Below, in pieces: positions 53,299 through 64,000 of a stretch of DNA of 64,000 nt (its first letter is position 1; each line of letters opens with the position of its first letter). The DNA comes from Plazaster borealis (lineage: Eukaryota > Echinodermata > Asteroidea > Forcipulatida > Labidiasteridae): assembly GCA_021014325.1 (NCBI GenBank), contig JAJGQC010000726.1, positions 62,001-126,000 on the forward strand, written 5' to 3'. The notes under the pieces are model-generated. The model searched no databases and was not told the DNA's origin. It worked only from the letters and a program-made list of their open reading frames with translations. The position numbers and the translations under genes are program-made.

Positions 53299-53675
53299 CT
53301 ACACTTCGTCACCCATTTCTTCATCCAGCTCACTATACCGCCGTCTCAACTCTCTTCTTGTGTCTGTGTTCAGAGTGCCTCTTGTGGTGAGATTAAACCC
53401 CCACAAAATGACAGCATCTGTAGACACCTCATCGGTGTAGTGTTTCCTACCCTTTCCCGTTCCCATGAACCAATCTTTCCACTCTTTTAACCAAGAACCC
53501 TTCAACCACTGTATTTTTAATGTTGAAGGGTTTCTGACCAACACTCTGCCAATGTAGGGACGCTTGGTTGAATCATCCAGATGCAGTGCCACCAGCTGGC
53601 CCTCTGCAATTGACTCCCTTGTGGCCTGGACTGAAACCATTCTTGCTGGTTCCTTTCCTGGTCCCCAATTGAAAC
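53299..53675 (-). CDS. Gene B last exon: C-terminal domain and stop
   Basis: From acceptor TGGTACAG, phase-1 reading gives FNWGPGKEPARMVSVQATRE, then EGQLVALHLDD, YIGRVL, LKIQWLKGSW, KHYTDEVSTDAVILWGF and a TAG stop. Alternating beta strands with a tryptophan-rich patch resemble a small barrel domain (BAH/Tudor/chromo type), a guess from pattern only. The satellite array begins about 120 bases beyond the stop. Confidence 0.62.
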
Positions 53676-56600
53676 CTGTACCAGAAGGAAAACATAAGTT
53701 AACACATGAGTTACACAGTTCACATAATTAAAAATATACAATTTTGTTAATTGCAAAAATAACCTGACCAGTGAAACTGTTGTAGATACTTACTTGTTAG
53801 ACGGAATTTACATGTACAAACCACAACTTGCTGATGTAACATTTATTGCTGGCATAAATACGAATAATTAAAAAACCTAGGGTGTAATTTTGCTGCCCAA
53901 ACACACAGTCACAGTAGCATGTTATTGTCGTCACACGTCTGATTTAGCCCTGATCAATAATCAAGCCCAAAACATTGAAAAACTGTCATTAAACCTACTT
54001 TGACATATTAAATGTCTCTCTCCGTTTAAGAATTGTTAATATATTTATGCATATCAGGACCTTGTATAGGCATTATACTGTCTAGTTTAATGTGTTACAA
54101 TCTTGTCATACATGTACCTTGGGATATTCTTTGGTCAGTTTTTCTTGAATAATCTGCAGCTCCTCAGTCAAACCCTCTGGGTCAGAATGTTCTTGGTTGA
54201 GTTTTATCAGGTCTTTGAGGGGCCAACTTGAAGGGACGTCTGGAACCTTTTCATTGGATAGGAATATACAGTACCGTATTTTTAAAAACACTAAAGTGTA
54301 CAAAAAACAATTGTCAATAAACATCTTGGGTCATTTCCATCAGGGTAGGGGGTGGTGTAAGTGGAATATTTGCCTTAACATTTTCTGAACTTTGGGGACA
54401 GTCGCCCGGGTGTGCTTTGTTTACAAGTACGCATTCAGAGACCAGTTAGGCATGAAGTTTTTTTAAAGATTCTCCAGTAAAAAAATATATTCATTTTGGT
54501 TAGTAAGGTCCCTTTTGATTATTTGGATAACAGAATCAAGGCCCGACAAAAATTGCGTTTCGCTCACGACATCTGCCTTTTTGAGTCTGCGTTTGTGAAG
54601 CGCATGCAACGAATTCGCTCAATGAATTGGGACAAACTTGTGCGCAATGTGTTTCTTGCGCACTGCCGAAGTCAGTTGAATCTGCTGCTGGAGCAAAGGC
54701 GTGCGCAACTTGCGAATTTGAGCTCCGTTTGTATGGCAGGTAAATTTGATGTAGGCCTATCAGAAAAAAACTGCATGTGTGCGCATAAGGCCAGACCGGA
54801 TTTTTGTTTTTAATCCCGGTCTGGATGGCCCTGATGCTTGCCGATAAAATGGTTGCTGTGCTGTTCAGCGTAGTATAGCAAGGGTTTGAGCGTGAGACAT
54901 ATTCCTTAGGGTGAGGTCTGAATTCGAATTGGGTTGAATGGGCATGGGTTATTTTTCGATGCATAACATGTTGGTGTAGGCTATAAATACTGACAACTGT
55001 AAGCACTAACCTTTTCCATGTCGTAAATGTTCTCAAAGAAGCGTTGCCACCAATCATAGGCACACTGTGGTAATCTCATTCGGTAGCCTTCATTGTGTAA
55101 GATATCACGCTCAAGTGCAGTGGCGTCAAGTTTCTCTAAACATGGTTCAACCCATGATGGTGTCTTACTTACATCAGGCATGGTCTTGGAAACACAAGAA
55201 ATACATCAATTTTAGTACCAATTTCAGTACACAGTTTAATTAAGGGAATAAAAGGGTAGCGAAGAGTTCTTACACGGCCGTTTAAAGCTGGCAGGGTCGA
55301 ATTGCTGTGTGATTAAGCATACAGCAACGACCCTGCAAGGTTTTAACGGACGTTTAAGAACGAGTCACTACTCTTTTATTCCCATTCATTAGTGACCTTT
55401 TATTAAAAAAACGCAAAAAATACACTTAAAGACACTTTTGAAACTATTGAAAATGTGAGGTTTTAAATATTTTTTTCACAAACTTTCTGAAGAGTCCGTT
55501 GCGCGTGGGTGGAGTGTACGAGCACGCGCTTAGAAATATATCACGCGCTCGCTTAGAAATAGATTACGCGCTGTTACTACTAGCTATGAATTGCGTTCCG
55601 CGTGATAATCTTGCGCGCCTGACACGCCGGTTATAAACACTGGTCATTATCAACCGTTTAAACACCCCCACGTGATGCGCTCTCCACCAAAAGGAGTAGA
55701 GTAACTGTCTGGGGTGTTTATGAAAAATTATTAATCGCCTTTGTTGTCTAATGGGGAGAGGAAGCAGGGTGTTCCCCATCCACCCCTTTATTTGTTTGAT
55801 ATTTTTTGTTTAAATGTGTTGTGAAAGTTCTGCTGTTTTGTTTGCATGACATATAAACTTCAAAATATTGCATTGAAATTCATATGGTAGTTTGGACAAA
55901 CTTTGTAAAGAACAAAGAAACTATTTGATAAACCGGGCATATATAAACCACACATTTCGTACTGGCAACATACAGCTGTGGGTTCTGTTTTCAAACCCAA
56001 ACAGTTTTTGTGTAAAAATGTCAATTGCGTTGTGTTGCACTATATTAACAAGCTGGAACTGCAGAAACTTGTTTACCTTCAGGCAGCATAAACCTTTCGA
56101 CATTTCAACGTCCTTTCCATTCGAGTCTGTCTCTGGTTGTGGCTCCCAAGGTGATGAGGCCCACATACGCCAGTGCATTCTACACGTACCGTCAATCATT
56201 TGGAAACGAAACCAATGAGGGTGGCTGTGATGTTTAAAATTCCCATACAAGTGTGGCTCTAACCACTTCTTGACATTGAAAAGAGGTGTTGCACTCTGCA
56301 CGCTGATGAAAGGGGTGTAACTGTCCGTAATTCTCGCTTGTAAATCTGCAATATAATAAGTACACATACAAATTTGCATAAAAGTGGCAAAACAGCTTCA
56401 ATTTGAAACACATGCAAATTAAATCGGCTGCTCATTTGCTGAAATTGACCGTAACAACCCACAGTAAATGTGACAACTTTTTTTATTGCGATGTTAAACA
56501 ATTAAGTACACATACAAATTTGTACCAAAGGGGCATAACAACTTTAATTCATACGCATGGAAATTAAATTGGCTGATCACTTGCTGAAATTGACCGTGAA

Positions 56601-59600
56601 AACCTATAGTAACGATGAAAACCTTTTTATTGCGAAGTAAAACAATTGACATACCATCCTGTGTGTAGACATTGGCTGTCCGAATTTTCGCGGCAATGCA
56701 AGAAAACAGCTGATCCACATCCTCATGAGTATGTCCAACAGGTAGAAAGTGCATGGTCACCTGCATTAAAATAATTAGTTTGATACATGGACTTATGTTT
56801 TTGAACAAAATTATTACGACAGTAATATGATTGATTTAGTTCGACTTGGTGAAAATGAAATATGTGGCAAGTTTCATTAAAATCACTCAAGAACTCTTAC
56901 TTAGTACTTCTTTCCCAAAGTAAATTTTGTAAATTTTCTCAAGACATTACAAGACCATCACTATTTTGTGGTCACTGTTGAAATCAGAGCACTACCATAT
57001 AGTATTAGCTGTCGAAAGATTGTATTTTCGTACTTAAAAAGTCCAAAACACCCCTGTATGAAATTAAGTTTAAAAACAAGCATATACCCAGTGATTAGTT
57101 GTACAAATTAAATGCAGTGTCTAAGGAACCATTCCCATACTTAAAAGAAAACTTGCTGTTTAATGGTAACTCAAAACTAAAATGGTAAATTCACTTTTCT
57201 ACAGCTCAAAACTTAGCAAAACCAGCCCCAAATGGCAAATTTTTACATGTTTGTTAGTTTGGAGCCAAGGTCCATCATACATATAAAAGTTACAAAAGGG
57301 GAACAAAATTGGTCGTGGGCAACATTTTCAAAACTTTGTTATTTGCTGGTCCCTTATACTCCTAAGTTAAAGTATAGTTGGATGAAATTCTCGTCCTAGT
57401 TATTTCATTTTATCTTAGTGTCAAATGAGTATATAGGCCTAATTTACCTCTTCAAAGACTTCAAGCTGAACCAGTAGAGCGGCAAATGTCATCACGTAGC
57501 GATTCTTATTTTCGCGATAGCAGTTATCTAACTGTAGAAACAGGTCTCTCCCCATCTTCTCCTTGTGCAACACTAGAGTTTTCAGCAGACAGTTTATTGT
57601 CATGTTGCTGTCATGAGGGACATCTTTGTTATCAAGAAACACAATTGGAACTTTTCCCTCTGGAACTCCTGTATGAACCAGGACACCTGAAAATATAATC
57701 ATAACAAATAGCTGTTACTGGTCAGATGTCAAAGGTCTTCTGTTCAAAGTATCCATATTTAGAGGCAAATTTCTGTCTTTTTCTTTCAGTGCTGAAATAC
57801 AATTACAAACTTGGTATCGATCGCCGTTTGCAAACAACTGTTTGTGCACCTTTTACTACCTTTCACATATTTCCATACATCTGTACACGTGTTAAATCAG
57901 TACAAGGGAGCTTATGAGTCATTTTCTCCTGCTTTCAATAAGACAAAAATGACTGAATAGTTGTCATCACGACCTGCAGTAGTGATACTTGCTTCGAATT
58001 ATATTTTAATGGCACGACCTGCAGTTATTTGTTTAATACCTGTGATATGGACTGGTAATCTAGCCAAGTGGGCAGACCCTTTGTCTCTTCTGATGAAGTG
58101 GGGGACATCAGTCTTAGCCTGATCCATACCATCGATGATTATCGTTGTCAGACCTCTTGGCTGACGTCTTGCTCGCTCTCTGGCTTTTTGGTACTCCTTT
58201 CTCTCCAATCTGCATATATATCGAAACGGATGGATAAGTTTTTTTTTCAAAAGAAGTACAGCATAGTTTTTTGCACTTTTCAGATGTACATTATAGGCCT
58301 ACAAAAAACCCACCCGACTCATTTTGCTTGATCCCGTCACAATTAAAGCCGCGCCTTTGTTTTGCGGATGAAAAATGAAATCCCTTCCAATTGGATTGGA
58401 TGAATTTATAAAAGGAAAAGCACTACTTCAAATTTATCTGTAATGTCAATCAGCATTATTTGCAATATTTTATTGTGTCAGACTATACTTACTCCACAGT
58501 TCGCGTATGCTGACTCAACATTTCTGCCACATGTTTATGTTCAACATCGGTAAGGGTCTTACTACGTTTCTCTTTTAAGTTGGTACAGATGGTGCATTCT
58601 GTGAAGTCGGATCTCTGAATATAAAAATAAAAATATCAAACAGTGAATAATTTAGTAAGTTAAAGACACTGGGCACTATTGGTAATTGACGGATCAGTCT
58701 CAATTGGTGTTTCTCAACTGCATACAATAACAAACCTGTGAAATTGAGCTTATAATTTGTCGTCGAAGTTGCGAGATAATAATGGCAGGAAAAACACCCT
58801 TGTCACACGAAGTTGTGTGCTTTCAGATGCTTGATTTTGAGACCTCAAATTCTAATTCTGAGGTCTTGAAACCAAATTCATAAAACAAATTACTTCTTTC
58901 TCGAAAACTTCAGAAGTAGCCTCTCACAATGTTTTATACTATTAACCTCTCCCAATTACTCGTTATCATTTGTTGCCAAATATTATTTTGAGTTATTACC
59001 AATAGTGTCCACTGCTTTTAAATTTATATAATATTTATATAATATAGAACTTGATTTTAGGGAACCTCCTTTCGCGGGTGCTCTTCAGTCACTTCCAATA
59101 TACTTAACCATTTAATTTGAAAACAATTCTGGTATAGAGCTACTTCCATGTAAACAGTTACCACAGCCAAATTCCTGCTGGTCAAATACCAGTTTCCTCC
59201 TTACACAAGCCGCTATAACGTAAACAAACACCGGAAGTGTGTTGCATAATATGGTGACATAAGTGAGTGGGAAAACCGTACTGCCTCGCCACGTCTTGGG
59301 CAGAAATTGTCGATTGTTTAGTTTTTAATAGACTAGCGTGATTATTCTTGTATTTTTTTTGGTTTAATTTTATCAATGGTGTAGCTTTTCAAGAAAAATT
59401 GCGTAAAAACAAACTGATTAATAGAAATCTTTACCTTGGCAATGATAAATTGCGGCAGATGGTCGGTCCAAACATAAGTAAAATGTTCGTAAGAAATAGT
59501 TTTCACTATTCCCCGTTCTGTAAATTCTGCCACCATCCTTTCATACATGGTTTTTAGTGTATGTTGGCGGTAGATGCACTTGGGTTTTGTGAGGCATCCA

Positions 59601-60287
59601 GTCGCCGATCCGTTCGAACAAATAACGCATCCATGCAATGGCTTCAGTTGTCTTTGCCTGCATAGCATTCCGACCTAAATTCCCATGATGGACTGTTGTA
59701 ATTTGACATTGGAATAACTTTTGGCAACGAAGAAATCTTTTGTAGGTTGTATCGTGCACAATGCACCACGCTTTGTCGCAAACCGACTTTCCTCTGAGCA
59801 CAAAACTCTTTCTGATCAAACTCTTTCCAGATTGGCTTAGCTGAACTTCACTCTTGTCTCTAATGTTATCGAGTATGAACTGCCGTTGTTGAGTTGTGCC
59901 TTTTTCTTTGAATTTAAGTTCGCTAATCTCCACATCAAGGGGGGACAGAGCTTTTAAACACCTGTTACTGCAGCACTGGTTCTTCAGAACGTCTGCAGAA
60001 TTCCTTAGCTGTTTTTTCTGTGGAAGTGTGCTGCAATGAGCAATTGGTGAAATCTGCTGGAAATTAGACCGTCTTTTGTCTTTGCCTGGCGGTTTCTGGG
60101 GGGTTGACGAAATTGGTTCATCAAAACAGTCGTCGGAAAAGCTGCAATTTACAAATGGTTCTTCGTCTGAAAAGCTGCGGTTTAGTGGCTCTAAATCCGT
60201 ACTGAAACCAGTGCAGTTTAAAGGCTCAGAGTCAGTTGAGAAACTAGAGTCCGAATCTCCTCCACGATCCTCGTTGACTGTGGACAT
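53299..60287 (-). CDS. Gene B: transposase-like protein of the DUF7869 type, nine recognised exons
   Basis: The predicted product is about 810 residues. It has an acidic serine-rich N-terminus, a cysteine-rich region (QCCSNRCL, later CTICTNLK), a putative catalytic core and a C-terminal domain with EGQLVALHLDD. The core reads IIIDGMDQAKTD, then LFLQLDNCYRENKNRY, then FLPVGHTHEDVDQLF. From memory this order marks the DUF7869-type proteins of invertebrates; spacing of acidic residues in these blocks resembles an RNase H-like DDE/DDD nuclease, which is inference. Eight introns have good splice sites. Two defects stand out: a one-base frame break in exon 1 near 59555, and exon 8 ending in phase 0 while the last exon starts in phase 1. 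It could be a domesticated transposase gene, a decaying copy, or an intact gene with sequence error and a missed micro-exon. Confidence 0.65.
54118..54246 (-). CDS. Gene B exon 8
   Basis: It encodes VPDVPSSWPLKDLIKLNQEH and a helical end, EELQIIQEKLTKEYPK: 43 codons, phase 0 in and out, acceptor AATGAAAAG, donor GTACAT. The donor leaves a phase that does not fit the next recognised exon, so a small exon may be missing between 53676 and 54117. Confidence 0.6.
55011..55184 (-). CDS. Gene B exon 7
   Basis: It encodes TMPDVSKTPSWVEPCLEKLD and LPQCAYDWWQRFFENIYDME, 58 codons, phase 0 in and out. Acceptor TTTCCAAG, donor GTTAGT (weaker than the others). Confidence 0.65.
55243..55384. mobile_element. 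Foldback element in gene B, upstream of exon 7
   Basis: GGGAATAAAAGGGTAGCGAAG pairs with CTACTCTTTTATTCCC at the right; AGGGTCGAATTGCTGTGTG pairs with CAGCAACGACCCT in the centre. About 142 bases. Confidence 0.7.
56077..56345 (-). CDS. Gene B exon 6
   Basis: It encodes SYTPFISVQSATPLFNVKKW, then HWFRFQMIDGTCRMHWRMW and GLCCLK. The tryptophan- and histidine-rich composition is distinctive, but I know no separate function for it. Acceptor ATTGCAG, donor GTAAAC, phase 1 in, phase 0 out. Confidence 0.72.
56357..56650. repeat. Two-copy tandem duplication in a gene B intron
   Basis: About 145 bases beginning AAGTACACATACAAATTTG occur twice in direct order (from 56357 and from 56502), diverged by scattered substitutions. 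It lies between exons 5 and 6 and touches both. Confidence 0.6.
56655..56760 (-). CDS. Gene B exon 5: HTHEDVDQ motif
   Basis: It encodes VTMHFLPVGHTHEDVDQLFS and a helix ending TQDG. GHTHEDVDQLFS is the most diagnostic block of the family and supplies the candidate third acidic residue. Acceptor TGCAG, donor GTATGT, phase 0 in, phase 1 out. Confidence 0.8.
57448..57686 (-). CDS. Gene B exon 4: second acidic motif of the core
   Basis: It encodes GVLVHTG, FLDNKDVPHDSN, then LFLQLDNCYRENKNRYVM and an alpha-helical FAALLVQLEVFEE. The LQLDN block is the best candidate for the second catalytic aspartate. Acceptor TTTTCAG, donor GTAAAT, phase 1 in, phase 0 out. Confidence 0.78.
58040..58209 (-). 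CDS. Gene B exon 3: first acidic motif of the core
   Basis: It encodes a basic helix (KEYQKARERARRQPRG), then LTTIIIDGMDQAKTDVPHF and HLARLPVHITG. A hydrophobic strand running into a DxxD pair is typical of the first catalytic acidic residue of RNase H-like nucleases. Phase 2 in, phase 1 out. Confidence 0.75.
58493..58614 (-). CDS. Gene B exon 2: zinc-ligand motif
   Basis: It encodes RSDFTECTICTNLKEKRS, then EHKHVAEMLSQHTRTVE. The CxxC pair and following histidines could complete a zinc site with upstream cysteines. Acceptor ATATTCAG, donor GTAAGT, phase 0 in and phase 2 out. Confidence 0.72.
58660..59021. mobile_element. MITE family 1 variant in a gene B intron
   Basis: Ends TTAAAGACACTGGGCACTATTGG and CCAATAGTGTCCACTGCTTTTA, with a central hairpin around GACCTCAAATTC. 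A clear subfamily of the same element. Confidence 0.75.
59435..60287 (-). CDS. Gene B exon with start codon: acidic N-terminus and cysteine-rich region
   Basis: It starts MSTVNEDRGGDSDSSFS and contains an acidic Ser/Asp/Glu-rich stretch, QCCSNRCLKALSPLD, FVLRGKSVCDKAW and HLPPTYTK, then TMYERMVAEF and WTDHLPQFIIAK before donor GTAAAG. The reading frame stops soon after TYTKNHV. Removing one base from the A run (59551-59555) would make TYTK run into TMYERM, so a single-base slip is the likely cause. An acceptor-like TTTTCCAATAG ends 13 bases before the ATG, so a 5' untranslated exon probably lies upstream. Confidence 0.65.
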
Positions 60288-61263
60288 CTTACTGGACCTA
60301 TTGGAAAAGAATAATGATAACTTAATAAATATGTTTACCTAGCAATTTTTTGATTTACAAACTTGCAGTAAATACTGATTAGGCCTACGTTAAGACCCAC
60401 GGTACAAGTTTCAAATGTTGTATTAAGAGCATGGCACACTTCATTGATGCGCCATCTTTCATTTTCTTTAAAACAAAGACGTCCCCGCATGCTTTACAAT
60501 AGCACTCCTTTTTCATGCTAAGTTCCTTTGATTTTTTTTTGGGGGGGGGTGGGGGAAATGTAAAAAAAAAAAAATTAGACTGTAGATTTATTGTGAAAGT
60601 TGTCATATAAACCAAGGCTCCAAACAACTTGCACCCATGAAATAAATAAACAATGAAAGATACATTTCTAATTTAAAGAAACACTTCTAATCTACTATAG
60701 GCCTACAGCAGTAGTTTGATTTAATTAAGAAATTCTTCCTCAATACTTTCACTTAAACGTTCACTTTTTTTGGCTTCAAATACAATACCTTGACTCAAAC
60801 TTAATCTCCTTCAAAATTAAACCAAAATAATGTATCTATCCTTTACTTCACCAAATCGAAACTCCAAATCTAAAACGTTCTGAACTTCACTTCAAATTAC
60901 CATCTTCAAAAATAAATTCCTCGAATGTCTATATTATAACCCGGGCTAGTCTAGAAACCCTTCACTTCACTTACAATCTAAATAAAATGTCCTCAAGATT
61001 TCTTTCGCACAACTGGAGTATTGACCAAATCCCTTGAAATCATGTATCAAAAACTTTTGGTTACGGTTTTGAACAAAATTAAATTATTATCTCAACTTTG
61101 CAATAGGGAATCTCTTTCTACTTTGAATTTCTCGGCCAAAAACAAATTTGCCGAATCCAAGAAGCTCGGACAGTGCGCCGATAAAATCTAATCGAAAGTT
61201 ATGAAAAAATAACGCTTTTACTACAAGCGTTTAGGCCCGACAAACTTGAAAAAGAAATCTTAC

Positions 61264-61450
61264 CATTGCCCTTCTGTTTGTCCTCATCAGCTCCATTATC
61301 TTTTTAAAAACCAGAGTATAAGACTTATGCCTCTTTTCCACTCGAGACTCTTTTTGCCACACAGAACTTCTGACCTCGACCTTGTTGCGCCTTTTGCTCA
61401 CGAGAAAAAAACTATTTGTACGTCTGTGTTGTGTGTTGTCTCCAGAACAA
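61264..61450 (-). other. Possible 5' untranslated exon of gene B
   Basis: On the minus strand AGGGCAATG|GTAAGATT at 61264 is a strong donor facing the acceptor at about 60301. The far end of the exon cannot be seen; 61450 is a rough limit. If spliced so, the ATG at the junction makes a three-codon upstream ORF (M-V-Q-stop) ending one base before the main ATG. Confidence 0.25.
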
Positions 61451-61599
61451 TGGGCAGTTGTGTGACGTGTGTGACTCGACTGTGGCTGAATCCAAGCACT
61501 TCGTATATGAGTCAGACTGTTTTAATCCGTCACCCTCGCGCTGATAACGATGATGTTACTATGATTTACGTCGAGGTACCATGCACTCGGTAAAATGAG

Positions 61600-63080
61600 A
61601 GCGCCATCTATCCACCTCTCAGGACACCGAGCAATTTTATAACCTTTAAGTATTTTCTTTTTAATCGTTAATTTTGTCTTTGCTGACATATTTCTAAACG
61701 AATAAAAACATTATTCACACCGAATATGGCAGATGATGCTGCAATAAAACATACAACATCAAGAAGCAAATACTCAAACGAATAAACATTAATACAGATT
61801 TGGCATAATTATATTTAAGAACTCAATTGTCGGGTCGCGATGAAACCAAATTGTACATGTTAATATTTACCTTAAAATATGTTAATTGAAAAGCGGTTGA
61901 AATATCAGAAAGAGAATTTGGCGTATGCCTTCAGTTATTTCGTACTACAAAAAAGGACCATGGGTGAAGGAAATACCTATTGTTTTGTGGCTTAAGTATA
62001 GGAAAATTGCAACAGACCCACTTTTTTTTTAAAGTGTCACCCAGTGCTATTGGCAATATTCCTGTTATATTTCTTTTAGTTTTAATGTACACTGTTTTGT
62101 AATAATAATTACCATACATTAAAAATTTAATCACGCATATAATTTAACTTAAAAAAAAATTTAAAAAACAAAAAATGGAAATTGGAACTTAGGTGGTTTT
62201 GAAGAACAGATAGGCGTGCGTAGGCTGATTAGTTAAACCAAATCTTTCCACGGAACGTGTGGAAAATTAGTATGTTATGCCTTGTTTTATCAGAGCCAGA
62301 AAGTCTAAGCTTTATATAATATTTGTAGTAAGTCTTATTCAATACTAGTTTTTAAAAATTACAAATCGTGTCAGTTACAAAGATTTCACGTATACGCATG
62401 CAAAGGTAGCAATAAGTTGAACATTATTTCAAGTTCGTTTTGCGGGGGGGGGGGGGGAGAGAAACTTTTGTAGTGTTTATTCGTGTTGCCATTTTTTCAT
62501 TGAATTTTACAACCGATTGTTTTGGTTGTGTTAGTGTTAAAATTAAAGGGGGTAAATGGTTTTAGTTTTTACCGAGACAATTGTTGTCCTAATTCAATTT
62601 CAAGCTTGATTTCCCACTGAAAAAAAGTTACGCTAAAGTTTAACGTTAATTGGCATATTATCTAAGAAACCCACATCGAAACTGTTTCGTTTTTCGTTAC
62701 ACAAATTTCTTCTCTGTTCATCATATCTTCATGCTTCTGGAGATCGTTAAGTTTTGTTTCATTATTGTGACTTAAATATAACAATACATTAAATAATGTG
62801 GGGTAGGAAAGTTCCTGGCCGTCTCTATGCCAGTTTTCGGCTATTGCCGAATTCTGGCTTTACAAATTTTCCTCGAATTTTCCGCGCTCCGTGTTTCATC
62901 TGGCCGGAAAAATGCATTTGTTGAAAAAGATTTCCGCCGCTCCATAGGATATTTCATCTGGCCAGTGAAGATAATTTTTATGTTAAATAATAATTATAAA
63001 CAGATTTCAGCGCTCCGTATTATGTATCGTCGACTCGCCGTCAACTCAACCACTACGCAGATGGTAGGTATGGACGGGTA
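61600..63080. other. No gene seen
   Basis: AT-rich with a G run near 62443-62456. Two partly similar copies of TTTCCGC...CTCC...TTTCATCTGGCC lie at about 62878-62965. Nothing else identified. Confidence 0.3.
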
Positions 63081-63083
63081 TTA

Positions 63084-63179
63084 CTAGTCTTGACCCAAGG
63101 CATCAACGATCAATTAAAATACGATGCAGTACATACTACACATGCTGTACAAATCATTGACGCCTTGGGGCAAGACTAT
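63084..63179. mobile_element. Short foldback element
   Basis: TAGTCTTGACCCAAGGCATCAA and the reverse complement of TTGACGCCTTGGGGCAAGACTA face each other, about 95 bases overall. Confidence 0.6.
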
Positions 63180-64000
63180 TCAAAATGCAGGAAAGCGCCC
63201 TCTATTGTTGATGTGGTACTAAATGCAACCTTAAACTTTTAATTTGTTTATAGTTTAGGCATCTTGTGTGAATGTTAAATTTAATTTGGAGGAGTTGACG
63301 GCGATTTGGCCCCAATTACCCAATGTGCGTCGATGATTGCAAAAGAAGTTTTTACAATAATGTATTCATTTCTATTGCGCCCATTCCATAAAATGTTCAC
63401 AAGCGCATAACAAAATAATTAAACAAATGTTTCCATTTTACAACAGGAAAATATACAGCAGTTCAAACAAATGAAAATACAAGAACCTTACAGGACAATC
63501 CGAAGAATTAAAATTGCAAAACATTAAGACAGACCAAAATAAATCAGTAATGGAACAATATAACATGCAACCGTTCCTCAAGTTAAGAACCTGTACAAAT
63601 AGTTGTTGACGGAAAAAAGTATTATTAAGGGCAGAAATTACTGGGTAAGATCGTCCAAAAATGGGGAAAAAATTTAAAAAATATTGGTTTCCCCCCAACT
63701 TTTTTTTCCACGTTTTGGAAATTGTTGTATGGGAAACTCTTTGCCTGCCGTTCTTTGCAAGTTAAAAAAAGATCGCTATTATTTGTTCGGTAATTTATTG
63801 TTTGGGGGTCTGTGAAACCCTTGCCTAATTTTTCAGGCTCTAACAAAAGGAGTCACTGGCATCCCCTGTCTTATCCTTACGCAGTGATTTACACCATAGA
63901 GCTAAGACCCCATCTACAATGAGCAAAATCTATTTGGTCGGGGAAAACAAATACATAAATAAATGAATAGATAAATACAAAAACAAATAACTAAAGAAAT
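63180..64000. other. No gene seen at the right edge
   Basis: Short reading frames only; nothing recognised. Confidence 0.3.

Noticed and set aside
56259..56501. Minus-strand reading frame around gene B exon 6 in a second frame
   Set aside because: It crosses the intron acceptor and lies partly in the 145-base intronic duplication; the exon's frame is set by phase continuity.

Overview
This is a metazoan nuclear genome window, most likely from an echinoderm. It is AT-rich, its genes are split by GT-AG introns, and it is full of short inverted-repeat transposons, a tRNA-derived SINE and tandem repeats. Its best gene is a secreted lectin-like protein combining a fibrinogen-related domain (FReD) with discoidin (F5/8 type C) domains, families expanded in marine invertebrates. 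The class of echinoderm cannot be fixed from the sequence alone.

Two multi-exon genes can be assembled, both on the minus strand. Gene A (46404 down to 20277) has 13 coding exons, all with matching splice phases, and predicts 905 residues. A signal-peptide exon is followed by the N-terminal half of an FReD, then four F5/8C domains (each from two exons, phases 1-0-1), then the C-terminal half of the FReD and a stop. A TATA box and initiator lie upstream, and a poly(A) signal lies downstream. The four discoidin domains therefore sit inside the fibrinogen fold. Splicing exon 4 directly to exon 13 stays in frame and gives an uninterrupted FReD of 281 residues in total. Gene B (60287 down to 53299) has nine recognisable exons. 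They encode a zinc-ligand-rich, transposase-like protein with IDGMDQ, LQLDN and GHTHEDVDQ motifs, which I relate to the DUF7869-type family from memory. It has a one-base frame break in exon 1 and a phase mismatch before its last exon.

Layout. 1-20000 holds no convincing gene: a 17-bp minisatellite (2229-2530), a promoter-like duplication with a small ORF (3919-4447), a 4-kb foldback transposon with long terminal inverted repeats and a 9-bp target duplication (5019-9008), a ~210-bp tandem array (11640-12670), GC-rich palindromic repeats and several MITE families. 20000-46600 is gene A. Its introns hold MITEs, a rearranged duplication carrying a broken copy of one discoidin exon, two arrays of the same ~160-bp repeat, and a 2.5-kb inverted-repeat element with a 100-codon ORF on the other strand (39501-41984). 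45326-46600 has a tRNA-derived SINE and the gene A promoter. 47430-50660 is a 1.33-kb tandem repeat, two copies of which carry a degenerate tRNA-like sequence. 51040-53180 is a ~98-bp satellite of about 22 units. 53299-61400 is gene B. The rest (61600-64000) shows only short repeats.

Exon boundaries were read by eye from splice consensus, frame and domain continuity. No search, alignment or expression data were available, so family names come from recognition of motifs.
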